Position numbers and translations under genes: made by a program
The notes under the pieces: model-generated
The model's input: the letters and a program-made list of their open reading frames with translations, nothing else
Databases searched by the model: none
Told to the model about the DNA's origin: nothing
Assembly: GCF_001017435.1 (NCBI RefSeq)
Contig: NZ_CP011371.1
Coordinates: 248,001-312,000, forward strand
DNA from: Caldimonas brevitalea
GTDB taxonomy: Bacteria > Pseudomonadota > Gammaproteobacteria > Burkholderiales > Burkholderiaceae_C
Reading direction: 5' to 3'
DNA: 64,000 bases
In this document: positions 9,710 to 20,807 of the stretch, piece by piece
Layout of the letters: each line of letters starts with the position of its first letter
Numbering within the stretch: position 1 is the stretch's first letter

Positions 9710-9763
9710 TGCGGGCCCAGCGCGATCTCGCGATACAACACCTTCCGGTCCGGCCAGCACCGC

Positions 9764-9790
9764 TACAATTCGGTAATACCTCGTGATACC
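9764..9790 (+). promoter_or_regulatory. putative promoter and two-box operator of the ParDE-like pair
   Basis: TACAAT at 9764-9769 looks like a -10 element. Immediately after it, GGTAATACC (9772-9780, a perfect 9-bp palindrome) and CGTGATACC (9782-9790) repeat with 10-bp spacing, i.e. on one face of the helix. This is the arrangement expected for ribbon-helix-helix antitoxin dimers. The ATG of the antitoxin is 14 bases downstream. Autoregulation is inferred. Confidence 0.5.
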
Positions 9791-9804
9791 AACCGGAGCA
9801 GTCT

Positions 9805-10095
9805 ATGACCACGGCCGGCGTTCGCCCAGTTGCCGTCAAGATCGATGACGACCTCAAGGAGCGCATCCAACGCCTCGCTCAGGCACGTGCGCGCACGCCC
9901 CACTGGATCATGAAGGAGGCGATTTCCCAGTACGTCGAACGCGAGGAGAAACACGAGGCGTTCCGGCAAGCCGGGCTCAAGGCGTGGGAGGAGTATCGGG
10001 CAACCGGCCAATACGCGCGCCCCGAGGAAGTCGAGGCATGGCTCGAAAGCTGGGGCACCGAGGATGAACAGCCGGCACCGGAATGCCGGAAATAA
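9805..10095 (+). CDS. ribbon-helix-helix (CopG/ParD-like) antitoxin
   Basis: 96 residues. The N-terminal VRPVAVKIDDDLKERIQRLA matches a ribbon-helix-helix DNA-binding fold (strand then two helices, HWIMKEAISQYVEREEK). The C-terminal half is acidic and aromatic (EEYRATGQYARPEEVEAWLE), as in ParD/RHH antitoxins that wrap their toxin. The stop codon lies 13 bases inside the following toxin gene. Preceded by AACCGGAGCAG as ribosome binding site. Confidence 0.85.
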   Translation: MTTAGVRPVAVKIDDDLKERIQRLAQARARTPHWIMKEAISQYVEREEKHEAFRQAGLKAWEEYRATGQYARPEEVEAWLESWGTEDEQPAPECRK

Positions 10096-10373
10096 GATAC
10101 GCACCCGCCGCCTTGCGTGACCTGGAGCGGCTGCGCACCTTCCTTCAATCGAAAGCGCCCGACGCTGCGCAACGAGCCGGTCGCGCCGTTGCCCAGGCCC
10201 TGAAGGTCCTCGGCCAGCAGCCCCACATTGGACGGCCGGTCGAGGAGATGCCGATCGAGTACCGCGAATGGCTCATTGACTTCGGCGACAGCGGATATGT
10301 CGCGCTGTACCGCATCGACGGTGACCTGGTCACCATCCTGGCCGTCCGCCACCAGCGCGAAGTCGGCTACTGA
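10083..10373 (+). CDS. RelE/ParE-type toxin
   Basis: 96 residues with the RelE/ParE fold pattern: EIRYAPAALRDLERLRTFL, QRAGRAVAQALKVLGQQPHIGRPV, then YREWLIDFGDSGYVALYRID and ILAVRHQREVGY with the usual C-terminal basic residues. ParE toxins poison DNA gyrase and RelE toxins cleave mRNA at the ribosome; sequence alone does not decide which. The overlap with the antitoxin gene enforces coupled translation. Confidence 0.85.
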   Translation: MPEIRYAPAALRDLERLRTFLQSKAPDAAQRAGRAVAQALKVLGQQPHIGRPVEEMPIEYREWLIDFGDSGYVALYRIDGDLVTILAVRHQREVGY

Positions 10374-10480
10374 CAACCGATCGGGCTTTCCTGCGCGCGC
10401 CGCCAGTTCCCGGGTTTCCTTGCCGGCACACCGCCGCTTCGTCGTACGATCGGCATCTCCCGCACTCCCGCCGCCCCATC

Positions 10481-11239
10481 ATGTGCCAGCTCCTCGGCAT
10501 GAACTGCAATACGCCGACCGACATCGTGTTCAGCTTCACCGGCTTCGCGACACGATCGCAGGAGCATGCGGACGGCTTTGGCATCGCCTTTTTCGAGGGT
10601 GCCGGCGTGCGGCTGTTTGTCGACCACCAGCGCGCCCTCGGCTCGCCGGTGGCCGATCTGATCCGGCGCTACCCGATCCAGAGCACCAACGTCATCGCGC
10701 ACATCCGCAAGGCGACCCAGGGCCACATCGCGCTGGAAAACTGCCACCCCTTTGTGCGCGAGCTGTGGGGGCGCTACTGGGTGTTCGCCCACAACGGCGA
10801 CCTGAAAGGTTTCCAGCCGCGCTTGCACGCCGCGTTCCGGCCGGTGGGCACCACCGACAGCGAACAGGCCTTCTGCTGGCTGCTGCAGGAGATGGCGAAA
10901 AACCATGCGATGGTGCCGACACCCGAGCAGCTGACCGAGACGCTGCAGGAACTGGTGCCGACGGTCGCGGCGCACGGCACCTTCAACTTCATGCTCAGCA
11001 ACGGCCATGCGTTGTGGGCCCACTGCTCGACGCGGCTGCATTACCTGGTGCGCCGGCACCCCTTTCCGGTGGCGCGCCTGCAGGACGAGGACATGACCGT
11101 CAATTTCGCCGACGTCACCACCCCCCAGGACCGGGTGGCCGTCATCGTCACCGAGCCGCTGACTGAGAACGAGGCCTGGACCGCCTTCGCACCCGGCGAG
11201 CTGAAGGTGTTCGTCGACGGTGAGCCGCTGGCGGGCTGA
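10481..11239 (+). CDS. class II glutamine amidotransferase (YafJ-like)
   Basis: 252 residues beginning MCQLLGMNCN, so the N-terminal nucleophile is Cys2 after removal of methionine, as required for Ntn-type glutaminases. Further family motifs are HADGFGIAFFEG, AHIRKATQG and FAHNGDLKGF. Only the glutaminase domain is present, with no synthase domain, which fits YafJ/GAT-II stand-alone proteins of uncertain acceptor. Convergent with the sensor kinase gene 12 bases away. Confidence 0.9.
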   Translation: MCQLLGMNCNTPTDIVFSFTGFATRSQEHADGFGIAFFEGAGVRLFVDHQRALGSPVADLIRRYPIQSTNVIAHIRKATQGHIALENCHPFVRELWGRYWVFAHNGDLKGFQPRLHAAFRPVGTTDSEQAFCWLLQEMAKNHAMVPTPEQLTETLQELVPTVAAHGTFNFMLSNGHALWAHCSTRLHYLVRRHPFPVARLQDEDMTVNFADVTTPQDRVAVIVTEPLTENEAWTAFAPGELKVFVDGEPLAG

Positions 11240-11251
11240 CCGGCGCGACGT

Positions 11252-13180
11252 TCACTTGCCCGTTACGGGCTCGGCCTCGCGTTCGATCGGCAGCACCAGC
11301 GTCACCTGGGTGTGCCCGGCCTGCGAGGTGAACAGCACGTCGCCGCCCAGCCCCTGTGCCCGCTTGCGCAGGTTGCGCAGGCCGCGGCCGCCTTCGCTGT
11401 TGGCCGTCATCGCCGCGACGTCGAAACCGAGGCCGTCGTCAGTGATGTCGACCTCGACCTGCTGGCCCGCCTTGCGCAGTGCGATGCGCACCTTGCGCGC
11501 ACGCGCATGCTTGAGGATGTTGGTCAGCGCCTCCTGGACGATGCGCAGCACCTGCAACGCGGCAGTCGGGTCGAGCCAGGGCAGCGGCGGCAGGTCGTCC
11601 ACCTGCCATTCCAGCTGCAGCCCGGCCGCCTCCAGACGCTTGCCGAGCCGGTAGCGCAGCGTCGCCAGCAGGGTCACCAGATCGTGGCCGATCGGCTCCA
11701 GCGAGTCGATCACCAGGCGCAGGTCGTCGACACACTCGCGCAGCACCTGCGCCACCGACGGCAGGTCGAGCTTGCCCTGCTCGACCAGCACCAGCGACGA
11801 CATCAGTGCCGAGCCCATGCCGTCGTGCATGTCGCGCATCAAGCGCTGACGCTCCAGCAGCAAGGCCTGTTCGCGTTCGACGGCGCGCAGCCGACGGTGG
11901 TTGTCCTCGAGTTCTGAGGTGCGCTGGGCCAGCCGGTGTTCCAGCGAGGCGTTGATCTGCTCCACCTCCTCGATCGCGCCGCTGTAGCGCCGCAGCACGG
12001 CATACAGGAAGGCGCCGAACACCAGCAGCGTCGCGTAGGGCATCAGGTAGGCGCTCTCCGGTGTGATGCGCAGGCTCACCAGCAGCAGGTCGTGGATGCC
12101 CAGCGCGATGCCCACCCACAGCGTCGCGGTCAGCAAGCGCAGCTCGCGGCTTTGGTGGCGCACGGCAATCCACGTGATGAAGGCCGTCACGAAGATCGAC
12201 ACCAGCGCGTTGAGTGCCTGTTGCAGCACCAGCGGGTCCCCCGGCAGCGGCGGGATGGTCAGCAGCGTCGACAGCAGGGTGAAGCCGACCAGCAACCATT
12301 CGACCTTGCGGTAGCGGCGGTTGTGGAAGCGCAGCGCGAACAGATAGGTCAGCACCATCACCCACGACATCGACGCGTTGGTGAGCCACCAGAACCAGTC
12401 GTGCACCGGGCCCGAACGCGGCAGGTCGACGTGGTAGTGCAGGTTGCGCACCCACCAGGCGGTCGACGCGAGCGCGAACAGCAGATAGGCCGACTCGCGC
12501 CGCCGGCGCCACCAGACGCCGAACGAGAACAGCCCGAGCACGAGGATGGTGAGGCTGGTCACCTGTGGCCCGGTCACGTGCGCCAGGGTGCGGCGGTCGG
12601 CCATCGCCCGCACCTCGTCGGCCGGGCCCACCCACAGCGTGGCGAGCGAATGATTCATCTTGTCGCGCAGCGGCACGCCGACGACGACGTCGATCACCAC
12701 GTCGACCCCCGGGCTGGTGAACACCACGTCGGCCGGGATCTGCACGTACAGCGGCCGGTTCCATTGCGAGCCCCAGTGGTAGCGGTTGGCTAGCAGCAAA
12801 CGGTCGTTGACGTGCACCTCGACCGGGCCGCCCTGCACCCGTGCCGCATAGACGGCCAGGGCCGGCGAGGCACCGCGGGGCGGTAGCACGTAGCGTACGT
12901 GATACCAGTGCATGTGCCACTGCCGCGGCCCCTGGTACATCGAGACCAGCTGGCGCGGCGTGACGACCGGCAGCGCCACCGGCGTCCAGCCCGGCTCGGA
13001 CAGGTCCGGGCGCACCACGCCGGGCTCGGGCAGCTGGGGGCCGAGCGGCACCACATGGTGCACCGCGGCTTCGAAATGCTGGATCTGGACGCCGCTCGGG
13101 GAAGTGCCCTGCGCCAGGACGACGGCGGTCAGGCCGATGAGCAGGCTAATCGCGCAGCAGGCCCAGCTTGCGAGCTTCAT
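11252..13180 (-). CDS. membrane sensor histidine kinase, NarX/DegS-type, with DISM-like periplasmic domain
   Basis: 642 residues. Signal anchor MKLASWACCAISLLIGLTAV, then a periplasmic beta-rich domain (about 30-195; GGPVEVHVNDRLL), then about seven hydrophobic helices (about 200-395). A coiled coil leads to the dimerisation box RDMHDGMGSAL (phosphoacceptor His452) of HisKA_3 type. N box TNILKHA and G boxes DDGLGFD and GGRGLRNLRKRA complete an apparently active kinase. The gene starts 35 bases inside the upstream response-regulator gene. It closely resembles the kinase at 24.1-26.0 kb in architecture. Signal unknown. Confidence 0.88.
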   Translation of the reverse strand: MKLASWACCAISLLIGLTAVVLAQGTSPSGVQIQHFEAAVHHVVPLGPQLPEPGVVRPDLSEPGWTPVALPVVTPRQLVSMYQGPRQWHMHWYHVRYVLPPRGASPALAVYAARVQGGPVEVHVNDRLLLANRYHWGSQWNRPLYVQIPADVVFTSPGVDVVIDVVVGVPLRDKMNHSLATLWVGPADEVRAMADRRTLAHVTGPQVTSLTILVLGLFSFGVWWRRRRESAYLLFALASTAWWVRNLHYHVDLPRSGPVHDWFWWLTNASMSWVMVLTYLFALRFHNRRYRKVEWLLVGFTLLSTLLTIPPLPGDPLVLQQALNALVSIFVTAFITWIAVRHQSRELRLLTATLWVGIALGIHDLLLVSLRITPESAYLMPYATLLVFGAFLYAVLRRYSGAIEEVEQINASLEHRLAQRTSELEDNHRRLRAVEREQALLLERQRLMRDMHDGMGSALMSSLVLVEQGKLDLPSVAQVLRECVDDLRLVIDSLEPIGHDLVTLLATLRYRLGKRLEAAGLQLEWQVDDLPPLPWLDPTAALQVLRIVQEALTNILKHARARKVRIALRKAGQQVEVDITDDGLGFDVAAMTANSEGGRGLRNLRKRAQGLGGDVLFTSQAGHTQVTLVLPIEREAEPVTGK

Positions 13181-13799
13181 ACACCGCTTCGGACTTCGAA
13201 TTCACCTGCAGCTTGCGGTAGCTGCGCTTCACATACGTCATCACCGTGTGTTTGGAGACGCTCATCATCTGCGCGATCTCGTCATAGGTGAAACCCTTGG
13301 TCGCCAGCGTCAGCACCGCGAGTTCGCGCTCCGACAGCACCGGCGCGTCCTGCGCCGGTGCCGCCTGGACTCCCGGCGGGGCAAGGCGGTTCAGCAGCTG
13401 GCGTGCGATGACGGGGCTGATCGGGCTGCCGCCGGCGTGCAGCGCCCGGATCTGCTCGGCGATGTCCTCCGGCAGCGTGTCCTTCAGCAGGTAGCCGGTG
13501 GCGCCCGCCTCGAGCGAGCTGACCACATGGTGTTCGTCGCCGAACACGGTGACCACCATCACGTCACATTCGGGCAGGTGGGCGGCGCAATAGCGGATCA
13601 GCTCGATGCCGCCGATGTCGGGCAGGCCCAGGTCGACCAGCAGCACGTCGGGGCGGACGCTTTTCAGCAAGGCGAGGCCGGTCGTGCCGTCGGCCGCGGC
13701 CCCGGCCAGTTTCAGGTCGGGGGCGGACTCGATGGCGTGCACGAACGCTTGCCGGAATTTGGCGTCATCTTCGACGACCGCCACACTGAGTTGCCACAT
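13146..13799 (-). CDS. LuxR/NarL-family response regulator
   Basis: 217 residues. Receiver domain with acidic pair VVEDDAKF, phosphoacceptor Asp56 in LLVDLGLPD and conserved Lys in GYLLKDTLP. C-terminal LuxR helix-turn-helix begins VLSERELAVLTLATKGFTYD and continues EIAQMMSVSKHTVMTYVKRSYRKL. The start at 13799 places VAVVEDD six residues in, as usual. Its 3' end overlaps the cognate kinase gene by 35 bases, so the two form one operon. Confidence 0.93.
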   Translation of the reverse strand: MWQLSVAVVEDDAKFRQAFVHAIESAPDLKLAGAAADGTTGLALLKSVRPDVLLVDLGLPDIGGIELIRYCAAHLPECDVMVVTVFGDEHHVVSSLEAGATGYLLKDTLPEDIAEQIRALHAGGSPISPVIARQLLNRLAPPGVQAAPAQDAPVLSERELAVLTLATKGFTYDEIAQMMSVSKHTVMTYVKRSYRKLQVNSKSEAVYEARKLGLLRD

Positions 13800-13844
13800 G
13801 TTCGGCAGTGTAGGCGCAGCTGGAGCCCGCGCCGGGTGGCCCCG

Positions 13845-13862
13845 GTCCCTTGTTGAAGGGAC
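13845..13862. promoter_or_regulatory. inverted repeat upstream of the response regulator
   Basis: GTCCCTT-GTTG-AAGGGAC is a perfect 7-bp inverted repeat 46 bases upstream of the response-regulator start, inside the divergent region with the oxidoreductase genes. It could be an operator for the LuxR-type regulator or simply an RNA hairpin; neither can be decided from sequence. Confidence 0.3.
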
Positions 13863-14059
13863 AGCCCCCGGGGCCGGCGGGTCACAACTGCAAGCAAGTG
13901 TGGACGCCGGGATGTGGCATCGTGCACGCTCTCGAGAAGGGCGGCCGGGCGCGCGCCGCCGCGGGTGTGGCGAATTGTGCCGCCCGGGCAGCGCGGTGGC
14001 CGCGAACGGCGCACGGCCCCGCCCGCTCGGTGACAATCGCCGCTGCAGGAGAAACGCGG

Positions 14060-14560
14060 ATGGAACTCGACATCAACGGACAGCGACAGGCCTTGCCGGA
14101 CGAGCAGCTCGATCGGTCGATGCCGCTGTTGTGGGTGTTGCGCGACATGCTGCACCTCACCGGGACCAAGTTCGGGTGCGGTGTGGCCGCTTGTGGCGCC
14201 TGCACCGTGCGGGTGGACGGCGAGGCGGTGCGCGCGTGCGTGACGCCGGTCGCCTTTGCAGAAGGCAAGCGGCTGCAGACCATCGAGGGCCTGGCCTCGG
14301 GCGGCAAGCCGCATCCGCTGCAACGAGCCTGGATCGAACAGCAGGTGCCGCAATGCGGCTATTGCCAATCGGGCATGTTGATGGCGGCGGCCGCCCTGCT
14401 CGAGCGCAACCCCGACCCGAGCGACGCCGAGATCGACGCCGCCATCACCAATTTGTGCCGCTGCGGCACCTACCCGCGGGTGCGGCAGGCCATCAAGGTC
14501 GCTGCCCAGGAGCTGCGCTCGACCTCGCGTGGCTGGGGCGACGCGGCGAGGCAGAGCTGA
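14060..14560 (+). CDS. (2Fe-2S) subunit of a molybdenum oxidoreductase (IorA/CoxS-like)
   Basis: 166 residues. The plant-ferredoxin cluster motif [19 protein letters not shown] and the second, C-terminal cluster motifs CGYCQSGM and [14 protein letters not shown] hold two [2Fe-2S] centres. It passes electrons from the molybdopterin subunit encoded next. CAGGAGAAA lies eight bases before the ATG. The upstream open frame with no start is not used. Divergent from the two-component system at 13.8 kb. Confidence 0.93.
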   Translation: MELDINGQRQALPDEQLDRSMPLLWVLRDMLHLTGTKFGCGVAACGACTVRVDGEAVRACVTPVAFAEGKRLQTIEGLASGGKPHPLQRAWIEQQVPQCGYCQSGMLMAAAALLERNPDPSDAEIDAAITNLCRCGTYPRVRQAIKVAAQELRSTSRGWGDAARQS

Positions 14561-16869
14561 TGCGGCGCCGGACCTTCGTGCTGAGCGCGGCTGCCGGCGC
14601 CGGCGCCCTGCTGGTCGGCTGGGGTCTGCTGCCGCCGCGCAGCCGCCAAGGCGACCGCCACAGCCTGCCGGTGCGTGACGGCCAGGTGGGCCTGAACGGC
14701 TGGATCAAGATCGCCCCCGACGGCCACGTCATCCTCGCGATGCACCGCAGCGAAATGGGCCAGGGCGTGCACACCGCCTTGCCGATGCTGGTGGCCGAGG
14801 AGCTGGACATCCCGCTCGCCAAGGTGCGGCTGGAGCAGGCCGGGCCGCAGTCGCTCTACGGCAACGTGGCCATGTTCGTCGCCAGCCTGCCCATCCATCC
14901 GGCCGACGACGAGCCCGGGCGGCGCGGCGGGCTGGTCGTTTCGGCCCAATGGCTGATGTCGAAGTTCGTTCGCGAGCTGGGCGTCAGCGCGACCGGCGGG
15001 TCCACCACCGTGGCCGATGCCTGGGACGTGCTGCGGCTCGCGGCCGCCACCGCACGCGCCCAGCTGCTGGGCGCCGCGTCGCTGTTGTGGCGGTTGCCGG
15101 TCGACGAGTTGCGCATCGTCGACGGCATCGTCAGCCATGCCTCGGGCTCGAGCGGGCACTTCGGCGAGCTGGCCAAACCGGCGGCGGCCTTGTCGGTGTC
15201 GGAGGTGCGCTTGAAGCCGCCGCAGACCTGGAAGCTGATCGGCCGCAAGGCGCCGCGCACCGACTTGCCGGCCAAGGTGGACGGTAGCGCCGTGTTCGGC
15301 ATCGACGTGCGCTTGCCCGAGATGCGCTATGCGGTGATGCAGATGAACCCGATGTTGGGCGGCGGCTACGGCCGCGCCGACATCGACGCGGCGTTGCGCA
15401 TGCCGGGGGTCGAGCGGGTGGTGCGACTCGGCACGCTGGCGGGCTCGACGCCGGGGCTGGCCGTGGTGGGCCGCACCTATTGGCACGCGCAACAGGCGGC
15501 GCGCGCGATGGCCGTCGATTGGCGCCCGCCGCCGCACGACCCGGTGCGCGGCCTGCTCGACAGCGCCCGCATCGAGCGCGAGCTCGAAACCCGCGCGCGT
15601 GAGGGCTTGCGAGACGCAGCCGGCTTCACCTTCCATGCACGCGGCGACCTGGCCTCGGCGGCGGCCACTGCGGCCCGCCAGGTCGAACGTGTGTACCGCG
15701 CCCCTTACCTGGCACACGCGACGATGGAGCCCCTCAATTGCACCGCGCAAGTGGCCAACGGCCAGGTGCAGCTGTGGGTGTCCACCCAGGTGCCCACGAT
15801 GGCGCGCTCGGTGGCCGCACGGGTGGCGGGTGTGCCGGACGACAAGGTGACGGTGCACGTGCGGCTGCTGGGCGGCGGGTTCGGACGCCGGCTCGACGTC
15901 GATTTCGTCGCGCAGGCGGTGCGTGTCGCGATGGAGATGGGCGGCCGCCCGGTGCAGCTGATCTGGCCGCGCGAAGAAGACATCACCCACGACTTCTACC
16001 GCCCCGCGGCGGCGGCCGCCCTGCGGGCCGGGCTCGACGCGCGGGGCCGGTTGCTGAGCTTCCACTTCGTCAGCGCCGGGGACGCCATCACGCCGCGCTG
16101 GGTCGAGCGGGGCCTGCCCGCCCTGACCGGCCCGGTCGACCTGCCGGACAAGACCACCAGCGAAGGCTTGTTCGACCTGCCGTACGACGTGCCGCACCAG
16201 CGTATGGCGCACATCGCCACGCACAGCGGCGTGCCGGTGGGCTATTGGCGTTCGGTCGGCCATTCGCACAACGCCTTCTTCAGCGAGAGCTTCATCGACG
16301 AGCTGGCGCACGAGGCGCGCCAGGACCCGGTCGCATTTCGCCTTGCGTTGCTCGACGACAAGCCGCGCCATCAGGCGGTGCTCAAGCTGGCCGCCGACAA
16401 GGCCGACTGGGGCAGCCCGCTGCCGCCCGGGCGTGCGCGCGGGGTGGCCTTGCACGAAAGCTTCGGCTCCATCGTCGCGCAGGTGCTCGAGGTCTCGATC
16501 GAGCAGGGCCGGCCCCGCGTGCACCGCGCCGTGTGCGCGATGGACTGTGGCACGGTGGTGAACCCCAACATCGTCGCGCAGCAGATGGAAGGCTCGGTCG
16601 TGTTCGGTCTCAGCGCCGCCTTGTACGGTCGCATCGACATCGAGCGCGGCGCGGTGCGCCAGCGCAACTTCCCCGACTACCGCTTGTTGACGCTGGCCGA
16701 AACACCGCTGATCGAAACGCATCTGGTGCGCAGCACGCGAGACCCGGGCGGGGTGGGCGAGCCCGGGGTGCCACCGGTTGCCCCGGCGCTGGCGGGCGCC
16801 TTGTTCGTGCTGACCGGTCAGCGCCTGCGCAGCCTGCCGCTCCGGCTGGCGCCGGCGGCGCAGGCCTGA
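14560..16869 (+). CDS. molybdopterin-binding subunit, isoquinoline 1-oxidoreductase type (IorB-like)
   Basis: 769 residues of the xanthine dehydrogenase family. A twin-arginine signal ([20 protein letters not shown]) implies export of the folded complex to the periplasm. Seen: HRSEMGQGVHTALPMLVAEEL, the repeat ETWK-like QTWKLIGRKAPRTDLPAKVDG, the cofactor loop LLGGGFGRRLDVDF, and the C-terminal GVGEPGVPPVAPALA carrying the catalytic glutamate. The start overlaps the stop of the iron-sulfur subunit by one base. No FAD (CoxM) subunit is present, as in IorAB-type enzymes that reduce a cytochrome. The substrate, probably an aldehyde or N-heterocycle, is not known. Confidence 0.9.
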   Translation: MRRRTFVLSAAAGAGALLVGWGLLPPRSRQGDRHSLPVRDGQVGLNGWIKIAPDGHVILAMHRSEMGQGVHTALPMLVAEELDIPLAKVRLEQAGPQSLYGNVAMFVASLPIHPADDEPGRRGGLVVSAQWLMSKFVRELGVSATGGSTTVADAWDVLRLAAATARAQLLGAASLLWRLPVDELRIVDGIVSHASGSSGHFGELAKPAAALSVSEVRLKPPQTWKLIGRKAPRTDLPAKVDGSAVFGIDVRLPEMRYAVMQMNPMLGGGYGRADIDAALRMPGVERVVRLGTLAGSTPGLAVVGRTYWHAQQAARAMAVDWRPPPHDPVRGLLDSARIERELETRAREGLRDAAGFTFHARGDLASAAATAARQVERVYRAPYLAHATMEPLNCTAQVANGQVQLWVSTQVPTMARSVAARVAGVPDDKVTVHVRLLGGGFGRRLDVDFVAQAVRVAMEMGGRPVQLIWPREEDITHDFYRPAAAAALRAGLDARGRLLSFHFVSAGDAITPRWVERGLPALTGPVDLPDKTTSEGLFDLPYDVPHQRMAHIATHSGVPVGYWRSVGHSHNAFFSESFIDELAHEARQDPVAFRLALLDDKPRHQAVLKLAADKADWGSPLPPGRARGVALHESFGSIVAQVLEVSIEQGRPRVHRAVCAMDCGTVVNPNIVAQQMEGSVVFGLSAALYGRIDIERGAVRQRNFPDYRLLTLAETPLIETHLVRSTRDPGGVGEPGVPPVAPALAGALFVLTGQRLRSLPLRLAPAAQA

Positions 16870-16876
16870 GGGCGGC

Positions 16877-17716
16877 TCAGGCGCGGGCCGCGTTCAACTC
16901 GTCGCGCGCGGTCTGCGCGGCGCGGCGGGCGGCCTGGGCGAAATCATCGCCGTCGCTCGCATACAGGATGGCGCGCGACGAGTTGACCACCACCAGCCCC
17001 GTGATGCGACCGCCTTGTGCGCGGTAGCCTGCCTTGACCGTCGCCTTCGCATCGCCGCCCTGCGCGCCCACGCCGGGGATCAGCAGCGGCACCGTCGGGG
17101 CCAGATCACGCACGCGGGCGATTTCGTCGGGGAAGGTGGCGCCGACCACCAGCCCCAGCTGGCCGTTGGTGTTCCAGTGCGTCTGGGCCAGCCGCGCCAG
17201 GTGTTCGTACACCCGCGGCTGCCCGTCGACGTCGGCCAGGCGCTGGTTCTGCAGGTCCGAGCCGCCGGCGTTGGAGGTGCGGCACAGCAGGATGGCGCCC
17301 TTGTCGGGGTAGCGCAGATACGGCTCGACCGAGTCGAACCCCATGAACGGCGACAGCGTGACGGCATCGGCGCCGTAACGCACGAAGGCTTCTTTCGCAT
17401 ACTGCTCGGCGGTGGAGCCGATGTCGCCGCGCTTGGCATCGAGGATCACCGGCACCTCGGGCGCGACGGCACGGATGTACGCCATCAGTCGCTCCAGCTG
17501 CGGCTCGGCGCTGTGGGCAGCGAAATAGGCGATCTGCGGCTTGTAGGCAATGACCAGGTCGCGTGTCGCATCGACGATGGCCGCGCAGAAATCGTAGATG
17601 CGGGAGGGGTCCCCTTTCCACTCCCCGGGGAAGCGGGAGGGCTCCGGGTCGAGCCCGACGCACAGCAGGGAGTGGTGGGCGCGTTCGGCACGCAGCAGCT
17701 GGTCGACGAAGTTCAT
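16877..17716 (-). CDS. pyrF: orotidine 5'-phosphate decarboxylase
   Basis: 279 residues, the size of type 2 PyrF found in Burkholderiales and actinobacteria. Makes UMP in pyrimidine synthesis. The active-site Lys/Asp array is in [24 protein letters not shown]; substrate binding motifs include [26 protein letters not shown] [10 protein letters not shown] and [14 protein letters not shown]. Start at 17716 (MNFVDQLL) is preferred over an in-frame ATG nine bases upstream. Convergent with the oxidoreductase. Confidence 0.95.
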   Translation of the reverse strand: MNFVDQLLRAERAHHSLLCVGLDPEPSRFPGEWKGDPSRIYDFCAAIVDATRDLVIAYKPQIAYFAAHSAEPQLERLMAYIRAVAPEVPVILDAKRGDIGSTAEQYAKEAFVRYGADAVTLSPFMGFDSVEPYLRYPDKGAILLCRTSNAGGSDLQNQRLADVDGQPRVYEHLARLAQTHWNTNGQLGLVVGATFPDEIARVRDLAPTVPLLIPGVGAQGGDAKATVKAGYRAQGGRITGLVVVNSSRAILYASDGDDFAQAARRAAQTARDELNAARA

Positions 17717-17808
17717 GGCCGGCATTCTATTGACGCTGCTTCTCCCTCGCGGCGTGCGCCCCATGCGCAGTCATCCTATGATTGCCTGGCTTTCATGCTC
17801 CCGCTGCC

Positions 17809-18507
17809 ATGCCGACCTCTACGCCTGCCGCCCGCCGCTCTCTCGTCGACCGAGCCGTCGAGCAGATGCGCCATTGCCTGGAGCGCGGCGAATGGCGCGT
17901 CGGCGAGCGCATCCCGATCGAGCCGGAGCTGGCCGAGCAATTCGGCGTTAGCCGCAACACCGTGCGCGAGGCGGTGCGGGTGCTGGCCTACAACGGCGTG
18001 CTCGAGGTGCGCCAGGGCGACGGCACCTATGTCCGCTCCGCCGTCGATGCCGGTGACATGCCACAGGACCTCAGCCGCGCCACCTTGCGCGAGCACCTGG
18101 AGGTGCGGGCGATGCTGGAGGTCGAGTCAGCACGGCTGGCCGCCGAGCGCCGCACGCCGGAAGACTTGGAGGTGATGCGGGCGGCCTTGTCGCTGCGGGG
18201 CGAGCATCCGCACAAGCGGCGCCGCAGTGTGTTCGTCGAGCACGACCTGGCCTTTCACCGGGCCGTCGTCGAAGCCGCCCACAACCCTGCGCTGGCCAAG
18301 CTGTACGCCTTCTTCGAGCGAGCCGTGCGCTCGACGGTGCGGGCGACGCTGGAGGTGCAGGGCCTGCCCGAGCCCGATTACGCAGCCCATGTGAGGGTGT
18401 TCGAGGCGATTGCCGAGCGTGACGCCGAGGCGGCGGTGCAAGCGGCTCGGGCGCTGTTGCAGCCCATCCTCGACGCGCTCGACCCGGCGGCGCCCCGGCT
18501 GCCTTGA
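17809..18507 (+). CDS. GntR/FadR-family transcriptional regulator
   Basis: 232 residues. N-terminal winged helix (RIPIEPELAEQFGVSRNTVR then EAVRVLAYNGVLEVRQGDGTY) followed by an all-helical FCD ligand-binding domain with the metal-coordinating pattern EHDLAFHRAVVEAAHNP and AHVRVFEAIAERD. Ligand unknown; FCD regulators usually sense carboxylates. Divergent from pyrF with 92 bases between, convergent with purB. Confidence 0.9.
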   Translation: MPTSTPAARRSLVDRAVEQMRHCLERGEWRVGERIPIEPELAEQFGVSRNTVREAVRVLAYNGVLEVRQGDGTYVRSAVDAGDMPQDLSRATLREHLEVRAMLEVESARLAAERRTPEDLEVMRAALSLRGEHPHKRRRSVFVEHDLAFHRAVVEAAHNPALAKLYAFFERAVRSTVRATLEVQGLPEPDYAAHVRVFEAIAERDAEAAVQAARALLQPILDALDPAAPRLP

Positions 18508-18549
18508 GCGCGGAGCGGCCCTGGATGACCAGAGGTCGGCGCCCGGCCG

Positions 18550-20776
<2,227 letters not shown>

Positions 20777-20807
20777 GGGGCTGATCGCGGGCCGGCGCCC
20801 GCCGGGT

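Noticed and set aside
7993..9741. 582-codon reverse-strand frame
   Set aside because: Antisense of malate synthase; shadow.
14470..16722. 750-codon reverse-strand frame
   Set aside because: Antisense of the molybdopterin subunit; no motifs, His/Arg/Gln-rich shadow composition.
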